Shown: piece by piece, positions 1-8,338 of the stretch
Layout: every line of letters starts with the position of its first letter
Position numbering within the stretch: the stretch's first letter is position 1
Assembly: GCF_013664685.1 (NCBI RefSeq)
Contig: NZ_JAAKDE010000001.1
Span: 62,001 to 126,000, forward strand
DNA: 64,000 nucleotides
Source: Capillibacterium thermochitinicola
Lineage (GTDB): Bacteria > Bacillota > UBA4882 > UBA10575
Reading direction: 5' to 3'
Made by a program: the position numbers and the translations under genes
Notes under the pieces: model-generated
Seen by the model: only the letters and a program-made list of their open reading frames with translations
Databases searched by the model: none
Told to the model about the DNA's origin: nothing

Positions 1-1
1 G

Positions 2-1135
2 CCGCGTTTGGCGGTGGAAGTAGTGGAAGTGACCCGGGGCGATCTCCGGGAAACCGTGGCCATTAACGTGACCTTTGCGCCGGAGAGTACGGTTCCGGTG
101 ATCCCCAAGACCGGCGGGACGGTGACCCAAGTGTTGGCGGCCACCGGGGACCGGGTGCGCAAGGGTCAGACGCTGTTTTTAATTGACGATACCCCTCTGC
201 AGCTTCAGGTGAAACAGGCGGAGGCGGCCTACGAGATGGCTTGTGCCAATTTGGCCCAAGCCCAGAAGGGCGCGTCGGCGGAAGAATTGAAACAGATTGA
301 ATCGGCGGTGGCCCAAGCACGCGCTTCATATAACAACGTGGCGGCCGAATACGCACGCATGGCCGAACTCTACCAAAGGGAGATGATCTCGCGGCAGCAA
401 TTGGACGCCATCGCCCTGCAAAAGGAGATTGCCGCTTCCAACCTGACGGCGGCCGAAGCACGCTTGACGGCCGTGCAAAAGGGAGCGACCAAAGAACAAC
501 TGGATATGCTTGAGGCCCAGGTCAAGCAGGCAAAAAGCGCTTTGGAGCTGGCGCGGTTACAGTTGAGTTATACCCGGGTGACTGCCCCGATTACGGGGGT
601 CTTGGCCCAGTTCGCGGTGGAAGAAGGGAGCATGGTGGCTCCTTCCGCCCCCGCCGGGGTGATCATTGATGACCGGAAGATGAAGGCCCATGCCCTGGTG
701 CCCGAGAGCTATGTCAATGCTGTAAAGCCGGGGGACCCGATTTTGCTGGAGGCCAAGGCCGTGCCGGGGACCAGCTTTACCGGAACGGTGACCGCCGTGG
801 CACCCCTGGCCGACCAGACGACGCGCCAGTTTCCGGTGGAGATCGCGGTGGCGAATCCATCCAACTTGCTCAAAGCCGGGATGACGGGAACGGCTTATCT
901 GACCATCAACGAGAACCGCAATCAACTGCTGATCCCGGTGGGGACCGTGTTGTACGACGGGGAACAGACTTATGTTTACGTGGTCGAGGGAGGCTATGCG
1001 GTGCGGCGTAACATTACCACCGGGCTTACTACTGGCGAAAGCGTGGTGGTGACCGCCGGTCTGGACGAGGGCATGCGGGTGATCAGCAGAGGCCAGCACC
1101 AGGTGAAAAACGGAATGGCAGTTGAGGTGAGATAG
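2..1135 (+). CDS. RND efflux periplasmic adaptor (MFP/HlyD-like), 5' truncated
   Basis: Membrane-fusion/adaptor subunit that would link an RND pump to the exterior. The frame is open to the window edge and the N-terminal signal or anchor is missing, so the gene begins upstream; the in-frame TTG at base 8 is unlikely to be the true start. Visible order: first half of a lipoyl/barrel-sandwich domain (about residues 28-62), a long Ala/Gln/Glu-rich helical hairpin (about 65-185), the second lipoyl half starting at TAPITGVLAQF, then a beta-barrel and membrane-proximal region. The stop codon directly abuts the ATG of the RND permease, so the two are cotranscribed and probably translationally coupled. 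The substrate cannot be read from sequence. The family is certain; the specificity is not. Confidence 0.9.
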   Translation, partial: PRLAVEVVEVTRGDLRETVAINVTFAPESTVPVIPKTGGTVTQVLAATGDRVRKGQTLFLIDDTPLQLQVKQAEAAYEMACANLAQAQKGASAEELKQIESAVAQARASYNNVAAEYARMAELYQREMISRQQLDAIALQKEIAASNLTAAEARLTAVQKGATKEQLDMLEAQVKQAKSALELARLQLSYTRVTAPITGVLAQFAVEEGSMVAPSAPAGVIIDDRKMKAHALVPESYVNAVKPGDPILLEAKAVPGTSFTGTVTAVAPLADQTTRQFPVEIAVANPSNLLKAGMTGTAYLTINENRNQLLIPVGTVLYDGEQTYVYVVEGGYAVRRNITTGLTTGESVVVTAGLDEGMRVISRGQHQVKNGMAVEVR

Positions 1136-4100
1136 ATGAATTTACCGAGTTTTGCCATTAAACGGCCGGTGACAACGTTCATGATCTTCTTGTTGGTATT
1201 GGTCATGGGTGTGGTCTCGATCACCCGGATCAACGTGGAGTTGTTACCGGAGATGACCTTCCCGGTGGCGACGGTATTGACCACTTACGAAGGGGTCGGC
1301 CCCCAGGAGATCGAAAACCTGGTGACCAGGCCATTGGAAGGGGTCTTGGCCACCGTGGCCAATATTGAAAAAATCACCACCTATTCTGCGGCCGGTCAAT
1401 CGGTGGCCGTTCTTGAATTTGGTTGGGGCACGGATATGGATTTTGCCCTCTTGGAAGTCCGGGAAAAGATTGATCTGATCAAGGGTTATCTTCCCGACGG
1501 GGTGGAAGACCCCTTGGTTTTTAAGTTTGATTTGTCGTCGATGCTGCCCGTCATCAGTTTGGCGCTCAGCGGCAATACCGATCTGGTTACCCTGAAAAAG
1601 CTGGCCGACGAGGAGATTAAGCCGGCCTTGGAACGGTTGGCCGGCGTGGCGTCCGTTAACGTCTCCGGGGGTTTGATTCCGCTGATCAAGGTTGAGGTTG
1701 ACCCGATTAAGTTGCACGCCTACGGTTTGACTTTACAAAACATCACCCAGCTCCTCCAGGCCGAGAACCTCAATCTGCCGGGAGGGACGGTCCAGGCGGG
1801 CAATATGGAACTGATCGTCCGGACGACCGGTGAGTTTCAACGGTTGGAACAGATTGAGAACCTGAATATTCCTTCGGCCCGCGGCGCACTGGTCAAACTG
1901 AAAGATGTAGCGACAATCTCCTTTACCTATGACGAGGTCAAAGGTTACGTGATGTTTAATGGTCAGCCGGCGGTAGGCATCGCCATCCAGAAGGAAACCG
2001 ATGCGAATACGGTCAATATGGCCCGCCGGGTCCAGCGTGAGCTTACCCGGATTAAACACAATTTGCCCGCCGACGTTGACCTAAGTATCGTCATGAACCA
2101 GGCGGACTTTATTCAGTTCGCCATCGATACCTTGCAAAAGAACGCGGTGATTGGCGGTTTGCTTGCCATTGCGATTCTCTTTGTCTTCTTGCGGAACATA
2201 CCCAGCACTTTGATTATCGGGGTGGCGATTCCGACTTCGATCATTGCCACCTTTCTTGTAATGTACCTTAGCAAGCTGGAGTTGAACATGATGACCCTGG
2301 GCGGGCTGGCGCTGGGGGTCGGGATGCTGGTCGACAACTCGATTGTTGTTCTGGAAAACATCTTCCGTTTTCGCGATGAAGGCTATGATCTGCGGGAGGC
2401 GGCGGTTGAAGGCAGTACCGAAGTGGGAATGGCCATTGCGGCTTCCACTTTGACGACGATTGTGGTCTTTTTGCCGGTGGTCTTTATGAGCGGTATGACG
2501 GCACAGTTCTTTAAGGAGTTTTCCTTGACGGTCACCTTCTCCTTGGTGGTTTCCCTCCTTGTGGCGCAGACGTTAGTACCGCTGCTCAGCTCCCGGTTTT
2601 TACTGATCAAGAAAAAGCCACCTGCGGAAGTAGCAGCCGGTCAGGCCAGCCAAAAAGAGCGGCTCGGTTGGTACAAAAAGTGGTTGGCTTGGTCTTTGAC
2701 GCACCGGAAGACCGTGATCCTGGCCGTGGTCTTTATGACGGTGATCAGTCTGGTCATGGCGTTCCGGCTCGGGGCGGAATTTATTCCCAACATGGACCAG
2801 GGAATGATCATGGTCCAGATTACAATGCCCAAGGGAACATTGCTCCGGGAGACCGAGCGGGTGGTGCAACAGGTCGAAGGGGTTGTTTTTGCCCTGCCCG
2901 AGGTGGAGATGGTGGCGACGACGCTCGGCGGCGGGGGGATCAGTTTGTCCGGCAGCGGGATGAACTTCTCCTCGGCCAGCAGCGACCAGGCTGCGTTGAC
3001 CATCCAGCTGGTCGATAAGAAACAGCGGAGCCGGAGCGCGGACCAGGTAGCCGAGGCGATCCGGAAACAGATCGACCAGATTCCGGGGGCCGAGATCCAA
3101 GTTCAATCCGCGTTCATGTCGTTTTCGGGCGGGAAGCCGGTCAGTATTAATCTGAAAGGGCCGGATTTTACCCGGTTGGGCGCGATCGCCGAGGATTTGG
3201 TCAAGATCATCCAAACGGTGGAAGGGACCAGGGAGGTCGAATCCAGCCTGGACGAGGGCCGGCCCGAACTGCAAGTCCGGATCGACCGGGAAAGGGCTTC
3301 GGCCGTCGGGCTGAACGCCTACACGATTGCTTCCTATCTCCGGACGGCGATTGCGGGTTCAACGGCGACCACCTTCAAAGTCGATGGCGAGGAATACGAT
3401 GTGGTGGTGAGCCTGACCAAGAACGAGCGGGGGATCGCCGGTCTCAGCCAGCTGATGATCCCCACGCCCCTGGGGACGCAGGTGCCCCTGGGTGAACTTG
3501 CCGACCTGCACGTAGTGGAAGGGCCCATCGTTATCACCCGGGAAGACCAGGAACGGGTGGTGAACATTTCGGCGGCCTTGTCCGGACGGGATTTAAACAG
3601 TGCTGTCCTGGAGATCAATGAGAAAATACAGGCTTATCCCCTTCCGGCCGGGTACAGTATTGAGATGGGCGGGGAAGCGGAGGAGATGGTCAACGCCTTC
3701 CGGGATCTGGTGCTGGCTTTGCTGCTGGCGGTGGCCTTTGTCTATATGATTATGGCTTCCCAGTTTGAGTCTTTGCTCCAGCCGTTCATCATAATGTTCA
3801 CCGTGCCGTTGGGCTTCATTGGTGCCGTTTGGGCCCTGGCCATTGCCGGCATCCATCTTTCGGTCCCGGCTTTATTGGGGCTGATTGTGCTGGCGGGGAT
3901 CGTGGTGAATAACGGGATTGTGCTGGTGGACTACGTCAATACGCTGCGGAAGCGGGGCCATACGGCGGAAGAGGCGCTGATGCTGGCGGGACCGATCCGC
4001 TTCCGGCCGATTATGATGACGGCGTTGACCACGATTTTGGCCCTGGTGCCGACGGCGGTCAGTAACGGCGAAGGGGCCGAACTCCAAGCGCCGCTGGCCG

Positions 4101-4246
4101 TGGCGGTGATCGGCGGCTTGACCGTGGCCACGTTCCTGACGCTCATTGTGGTCCCCGTCTTTTACCTGAGTTTTGAACAACTCAGCCGGAAACGGAGAAA
4201 CCGTCGGGCGCAGAAAGCGGCAAGGCGGGCGGTGAGTACCGGTTAG
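1136..4246 (+). CDS. RND multidrug efflux permease (AcrB/HAE1-like)
   Basis: A 1036-residue inner-membrane proton-driven efflux pump of the RND superfamily, of normal full length. It has an N-terminal membrane helix, two large extracytoplasmic loops and two six-helix bundles. The TM4 proton-relay region reads GMLVDNSIVVLENI near residue 400: the first Asp of the usual DD pair is present and the second is Asn. The TM10 counterpart reads VVNNGIVLVDYVN. It starts with ATG immediately after the adaptor stop, forming a two-gene transport unit. No outer-membrane TolC-like gene is visible. In monoderm Firmicutes such pumps act without an outer-membrane partner; whether this host has an outer membrane cannot be decided here. 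Likely exports amphiphilic compounds, inferred from the family. Confidence 0.95.
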   Translation: MNLPSFAIKRPVTTFMIFLLVLVMGVVSITRINVELLPEMTFPVATVLTTYEGVGPQEIENLVTRPLEGVLATVANIEKITTYSAAGQSVAVLEFGWGTDMDFALLEVREKIDLIKGYLPDGVEDPLVFKFDLSSMLPVISLALSGNTDLVTLKKLADEEIKPALERLAGVASVNVSGGLIPLIKVEVDPIKLHAYGLTLQNITQLLQAENLNLPGGTVQAGNMELIVRTTGEFQRLEQIENLNIPSARGALVKLKDVATISFTYDEVKGYVMFNGQPAVGIAIQKETDANTVNMARRVQRELTRIKHNLPADVDLSIVMNQADFIQFAIDTLQKNAVIGGLLAIAILFVFLRNIPSTLIIGVAIPTSIIATFLVMYLSKLELNMMTLGGLALGVGMLVDNSIVVLENIFRFRDEGYDLREAAVEGSTEVGMAIAASTLTTIVVFLPVVFMSGMTAQFFKEFSLTVTFSLVVSLLVAQTLVPLLSSRFLLIKKKPPAEVAAGQASQKERLGWYKKWLAWSLTHRKTVILAVVFMTVISLVMAFRLGAEFIPNMDQGMIMVQITMPKGTLLRETERVVQQVEGVVFALPEVEMVATTLGGGGISLSGSGMNFSSASSDQAALTIQLVDKKQRSRSADQVAEAIRKQIDQIPGAEIQVQSAFMSFSGGKPVSINLKGPDFTRLGAIAEDLVKIIQTVEGTREVESSLDEGRPELQVRIDRERASAVGLNAYTIASYLRTAIAGSTATTFKVDGEEYDVVVSLTKNERGIAGLSQLMIPTPLGTQVPLGELADLHVVEGPIVITREDQERVVNISAALSGRDLNSAVLEINEKIQAYPLPAGYSIEMGGEAEEMVNAFRDLVLALLLAVAFVYMIMASQFESLLQPFIIMFTVPLGFIGAVWALAIAGIHLSVPALLGLIVLAGIVVNNGIVLVDYVNTLRKRGHTAEEALMLAGPIRFRPIMMTALTTILALVPTAVSNGEGAELQAPLAVAVIGGLTVATFLTLIVVPVFYLSFEQLSRKRRNRRAQKAARRAVSTG

Positions 4247-4400
4247 AGGGGGGTGTTCAAGGGCCTGTCCGAAACTTCGCCCAAAACATGGGGAATAAAC
4301 AGGAATTTTCGGAAAGAAGTCGAAATAAATCCCGGAGAAGATTTCCGTCAAGGCCAAGGGGCCAAAAGGAAGGGACGGAAGCACGACCGGGAGGTAAATC

Positions 4401-5066
4401 ATGAAGAAATTATGGTTATTCCCCATGATCTTTTTTCTCCTCATTTTACTGGCCGGGTACTTGCGCTGGGAGAAAGGCCCGCTCCAACAGGTTGGCGCTT
4501 ACCAGGTTCAACATCTGAAGGACCAATGGACCGGCCAGCGCTGGGTCATTTTGTACGGTGGTTTGGCGGAGGAGAGTAGCGACCCTGATCACCGCCCGTA
4601 CCCTTTATATAGCGGCGAATGGCTGCCCTATTTTAGCCGGGAGGAGCTGGATCTCCGTCTGGAAGAGGTCTTGAACCGGCCGGAGTATCAAGGAAAAAGG
4701 CAAATATTGCAGCAAAGGATTAAGGATTTGGAGATCGAGGCGGCCCGGGTGGCGGAAAGTACCGACAAGGCCCCGGCGGTGACGGAGACGGAACGGGAGA
4801 CCGTCCGTCAGGCTCTGTATGATGCGACCTGGGAGTTGAATACCCTGTACGCCGGGGCGAAACAAGTGCTGCTCGCCGAGTATCGGGGGGAGGCCAAAAA
4901 GCGGGAGCTCCTGGCGACGGCCATTTGGGGTTTCCTCCTGGTGGTGACCTTCAGCTTTGCCCTCCACTATTTCCTGGCGGAGGTTAAACGGTGGAAGCAG
5001 GTGCATGAAACCTATGAGATTGTCGAGTATGTGACGAAAAACAACCGTTATCCGTTGGGGAAATAG
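4401..5066 (+). CDS. Uncharacterised protein with two membrane segments
   Basis: A 221-residue protein that I do not recognise. It begins with a signal-anchor-like stretch (about residues 4-20, FPMIFFLLILLAGYL), followed by an exterior or cytosolic region rich in Glu, Arg and Gln with coiled-coil character (about 75-165). A second membrane helix near residues 172-192 precedes a short charged tail. The ATG at 4401 is preceded by a good Shine-Dalgarno sequence (GGGAGG) at proper spacing. It lies 154 bases after the RND permease, in a gap with no convincing gene, and ends at a strong terminator. Co-expression with the pump is possible but unproven. Confidence 0.7.
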   Translation: MKKLWLFPMIFFLLILLAGYLRWEKGPLQQVGAYQVQHLKDQWTGQRWVILYGGLAEESSDPDHRPYPLYSGEWLPYFSREELDLRLEEVLNRPEYQGKRQILQQRIKDLEIEAARVAESTDKAPAVTETERETVRQALYDATWELNTLYAGAKQVLLAEYRGEAKKRELLATAIWGFLLVVTFSFALHYFLAEVKRWKQVHETYEIVEYVTKNNRYPLGK

Positions 5067-5081
5067 GGCCGCCCGTCTTAT

Positions 5082-5130
5082 AAACCTCCTTTTTGTTGGG
5101 GACATTAAAAAGAAAAAGGAGGTTTTTTCT
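5082..5130 (+). terminator. Terminator hairpin whose 3' arm holds the next gene's Shine-Dalgarno site
   Basis: A perfect 13-bp inverted repeat (5082-5094 with 5113-5125, AAACCTCCTTTTT and its complement) is followed by a T-rich run. The 3' arm contains GGAGG (5118-5122), spaced nine bases from the ATG at 5132. The same element therefore ends the upstream transcript and would sequester the ribosome site of the downstream oxidoreductase gene in any read-through RNA. Confidence 0.8.
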
Positions 5131-5131
5131 T

Positions 5132-6181
5132 ATGGGGAAGCTTAAAGTAGGGATCATCGGTTGCGGCCTGGCCTGGGAAAGGTTACATTACCCGGCCTTT
5201 CAGGAACTGGCCGATAAATATGAGGTGGCGGCGGTTTGCGATCGCAAACGGGAAGTGGCGGAGGATTGGGGGCGGCGGCTGGGCTTGGATCCGGCCCGGG
5301 ATGTCTTTACCGATTACCGCCAGATGTTGGAACGCCCCGATCTACAGGTGATCGATATTTTAGTGCCGATTCCGCAAAACCATGCGGTGGCCGAAGAGGT
5401 GGCCCGGGCCGGGAAACACATTATCCTGGAAAAACCGCTGGGTGCCACCTATGAACAGGCGGTGGCCACCACTGAACTGCCCTACCGGTATGGGATTAAA
5501 ATGATGATTGCGGAAAACTACCGGTACAGTGAAGAGTTCAACATCATCCGCCGGCTTGTCGCCGAAAAGAAGGTCGGCGCCCCGGTCTTCTTCATTTACC
5601 ACAGCAGTAGCTGTTTTCCCTGTGCAATGAAGAAAAACACCTTTGCGGCCACCGAGTGGCGGCAGCATCCCCAGTACCCGGGGGGAGATCTCCTGGACGC
5701 GGCCATTCATGACCTGGCCGGTCTGCGCCACCTGTTTGGCGGGATCAAACACCTGTCCGCGTTTGGGGTCCCGCAGGATGATGACTTTAGCCCGTACGCC
5801 GTGGTTACGGTCAATATGGAATTTATGAGCGGAGTCGTGGGGAGCTTTTCCTATTTCCCGGCCGGACGTGAAGTGCAAAGACCCGCAGTCGGCCTGCGGA
5901 TTTTCGGCACCCACGGCCAGATCTACCTCGAAGACACCGATTGCGGGGTGGTCAACATCTTTTACCACGATGGGGGCCATGAGATGATTGGATACCAACC
6001 GAACCGCGGCTATTATAACGAGCTCCTTAACTTCTATAATGCGCTTTACGGGACGGAAGAGATTGCGGTCACCCCGGAGGTGGAGCTCGGTGATTTCCGG
6101 ACGGTTTATGCCATTTTGCAGTCGATCAAGGACCAGGATATTGTGAAGGTGGACCGGGCCCCCGCCTATGCCATGGCATAA
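5132..6181 (+). CDS. Gfo/Idh/MocA family oxidoreductase
   Basis: A 349-residue NAD(P)-dependent oxidoreductase. The N-terminal Rossmann fold shows GIIGCGLAWERLHYPAF, and the family EKP motif (EKPLGAT) lies near residue 100. The C-terminal alpha/beta domain carries the conserved GGDLLDAAIHDLAGLRHLFG stretch, which contains the catalytic-region His. Such enzymes usually act on sugars, inositols or related polyols; the substrate cannot be predicted. The start is ATG 5132, not the TTG at 5093, because the GGAGG at 5118-5122 is nine bases away and the protein begins at once with the nucleotide-binding strand. No sugar transporter or kinase is adjacent. Confidence 0.9.
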   Translation: MGKLKVGIIGCGLAWERLHYPAFQELADKYEVAAVCDRKREVAEDWGRRLGLDPARDVFTDYRQMLERPDLQVIDILVPIPQNHAVAEEVARAGKHIILEKPLGATYEQAVATTELPYRYGIKMMIAENYRYSEEFNIIRRLVAEKKVGAPVFFIYHSSSCFPCAMKKNTFAATEWRQHPQYPGGDLLDAAIHDLAGLRHLFGGIKHLSAFGVPQDDDFSPYAVVTVNMEFMSGVVGSFSYFPAGREVQRPAVGLRIFGTHGQIYLEDTDCGVVNIFYHDGGHEMIGYQPNRGYYNELLNFYNALYGTEEIAVTPEVELGDFRTVYAILQSIKDQDIVKVDRAPAYAMA

Positions 6182-6278
6182 CGGGGGCGAAGGCCCTTGG
6201 CGACGGTGGCGGGCCGTTTGGCTTCCGGACCCTACGAGAAGTAGCCAATCATGTTCAGTTCGACAAGGAGGTTCCAAA

Positions 6279-8078
6279 ATGGAGCAAGCCCGTGGCGCTC
6301 TTCCCAGCAGAGCAGAGATTCCGGCGGAGTACCGCTGGAAACTGGAGGACCTTTATCCTTCGGCCGAGGAGTGGGAGCAAGACCTGAAAACCGTGGAGAC
6401 GTTGGCGGCCGAATTTGCCGGTTACCAAGGGCGGATCGGAGAGTCGGCGGCGACACTGCGGGCGGCATTGGCACTACGGGACCGCCTCGGCCGGTTGATG
6501 GATAAAACTTTCGTCTACGCCAAGATGCACCGCGATGAGGATAATACCAACCCCCATGGTCAGGCCATGGTTGAACGGGCCCAGGCCCTCCTGACCCGGG
6601 TGGGGGAGATGACCGCCTTTTTCCTGCCGGAGTTGATGGCGGTGCCCCAAACAGCCCTGGACGCCTATCTTCAGGCGGAACCGGTGCTGGCGCAGTACCG
6701 CCACTTTCTGGCGGACCTGATCCGGCGGAAGCAGCATATTCTTTCGCCGGAGGAAGAGCGCATTTTGGCCTTGAGCAGCGAGCTTGCCGGGAGCGGCGAA
6801 AACATCTTTACGATGCTGAACAACGCCGATCTGGAGTTCCCGGCGGTCCATGATGAAGAAGGACGGGAAGTTCCTTTAACCCACGGCCGTTACCTGCGTT
6901 TCCTGGAAAGCAAGGAACGGACGGTCCGGCAGGAAGCCTTTCTGGCGTTGCACCGTACTTACCACCGGTACCGGAACACGCTGGCGGCCGCGTTAAACGC
7001 CGGGGTGAAGAGCAACGTCTTTTACGCCCGCGCCCGCCGGTATCCTTCGGCCCTGGTTGCGTCCTTGGATGATGACAACATCAAAGAGGACGTCTATAAC
7101 AGTTTGATTGACGGGGTCCATGCGGCGCTGCCCGCTTTCCAGCAGTATTTTCAACAGAAGCAGGCCATGCTTGGTTTGGCGGAGATGCATCCTTATGATC
7201 TTTACGTCTCGCCGGTGGCCGATTTTGAGCTGAAGATCAGTTATGAAGAAGCGAAGGCAGTCGTCAAAACCGGTCTGCGGCTGTTGGGCGGGGAGTATGC
7301 GGCGCTCCTGGATAAAGCCTTCACGGAAGGCTGGATCGACGTCTATGAAAATAAGGGGAAGACCAGCGGCGCTTACGCCTGGGGTTGTTACGACAGCCAT
7401 CCTTATATCCTGATGAACTACCAAGGAACGGCCAATGACCTGTTCACTCTGGCGCATGAACTGGGGCATGCCCTCCACAGCTACCTGTCCAACCGGGCGC
7501 AACCGTACATCAATGCCCAGTATCCCATCTTTTTGGCGGAGATTGCCTCCACCGTCAATGAGGTCCTGCTGGTTTTGCACCTGATCGAAACGGCGCAAAA
7601 CCAAAGGGAGAAAGTCTACTATCTCCACCATTTCCTGGAGCACTTCCGGGGGACGGTTTTCCGCCAGACGATGTTTGCCGAGTTTGAAAAACTCATCCAC
7701 CAACAGGTGGAGCAGGGCGAAGCCTTAACGGCGGAGTGGCTGGAGGATGAATACTTTAGACTGGCCCAGTTCTACCATGGACCCGGCGTGGTCCTTGATC
7801 CGGAGCTGAAGGCCGAGTGGTCGCGGATTCCCCACTTCTTTTACAATTTCTATGTCTACAAGTATGCCACCGGCTTCTGTGCGGCGGTGGCCTTTGTCCA
7901 GCGTTTCCGGGCAGAAGGTCAAAAGGCGGTCGAAGCCTATCTGGAGCTTCTTCGCAGCGGAGGGTCGGATTACCCGTTGGCCCTGCTGGCCCGGGCAGGG
8001 GTGGACCTGTCGACCCCGCAGCCGATCAGCGAAGCGATGGCCATGTTCCGGCAATTATTGCCCGAGTTTACCCTTTAG
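6279..8078 (+). CDS. pepF: Oligoendopeptidase F (M3 metallopeptidase)
   Basis: A 599-residue cytosolic zinc endopeptidase that trims short oligopeptides. The zinc motif HELGH lies at about residues 392-396 within LFTLAHELGHALHSY, and the downstream Glu ligand region (AEIASTVNEVLL) follows as expected for M3B. The length matches the PepF family (about 600 residues). The start is ATG 6279 with AAGGAGG seven bases upstream; an earlier in-frame ATG at 6168 overlaps the preceding gene and adds residues foreign to the family. It stands alone between the oxidoreductase and the RNase J promoter region. Confidence 0.95.
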   Translation: MEQARGALPSRAEIPAEYRWKLEDLYPSAEEWEQDLKTVETLAAEFAGYQGRIGESAATLRAALALRDRLGRLMDKTFVYAKMHRDEDNTNPHGQAMVERAQALLTRVGEMTAFFLPELMAVPQTALDAYLQAEPVLAQYRHFLADLIRRKQHILSPEEERILALSSELAGSGENIFTMLNNADLEFPAVHDEEGREVPLTHGRYLRFLESKERTVRQEAFLALHRTYHRYRNTLAAALNAGVKSNVFYARARRYPSALVASLDDDNIKEDVYNSLIDGVHAALPAFQQYFQQKQAMLGLAEMHPYDLYVSPVADFELKISYEEAKAVVKTGLRLLGGEYAALLDKAFTEGWIDVYENKGKTSGAYAWGCYDSHPYILMNYQGTANDLFTLAHELGHALHSYLSNRAQPYINAQYPIFLAEIASTVNEVLLVLHLIETAQNQREKVYYLHHFLEHFRGTVFRQTMFAEFEKLIHQQVEQGEALTAEWLEDEYFRLAQFYHGPGVVLDPELKAEWSRIPHFFYNFYVYKYATGFCAAVAFVQRFRAEGQKAVEAYLELLRSGGSDYPLALLARAGVDLSTPQPISEAMAMFRQLLPEFTL

Positions 8079-8184
8079 GCTACAGGTCAGAATTTAAATT
8101 TTTGTAAACCAAAACGTTTTAACGCTATCCGGTCCTTATCTCGGAATTGATCCGGGCGGGGCGCCATGGCGGCAAAAAATGTGG

Positions 8185-8213
8185 TTGTGGGGATATTTTA
8201 GATTTGATATAAT
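8185..8213 (+). promoter_or_regulatory. Candidate SigA promoter for rnj
   Basis: TTGTGG at 8185-8190 and TATAAT at 8208-8213 are separated by 17 bases, in the 260-base gap before rnj. The -10 is consensus and the -35 is weak (three of six). It would leave a leader of about 120 bases. Confidence 0.55.
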
Positions 8214-8252
8214 ATAAAGAAGTTTACCGGATCAGTTTCCCTTTCGGACTTG

Positions 8253-8278
8253 AAGACCGTCAGGCGGAAGACGGTCTT
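8253..8278 (+). other. Hairpin in the rnj leader
   Basis: AAGACCGTC (8253-8261) and GACGGTCTT (8270-8278) form a perfect 9-bp stem with an 8-base loop. It is followed by a mixed T/A stretch rather than a clean T-run, so it is either a weak attenuator or an RNA-stability or processing element. It is transcribed if the promoter at 8185-8213 is used. Confidence 0.5.
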
Positions 8279-8338
8279 TGGTTATTATAAAATATGCTGT
8301 ATGATACACGGGAACAAGAGCAGGAGGTGTTTTTTTTA

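Noticed and set aside
4253-4579. Plus-strand frame overlapping the start of the 4401 gene
   Set aside because: No family or ribosome site; it overlaps a better supported frame with a membrane anchor.
5360-6277. Minus-strand open frame (305 codons) over the Gfo/Idh gene
   Set aside because: Shadow of the oxidoreductase gene; no family features.
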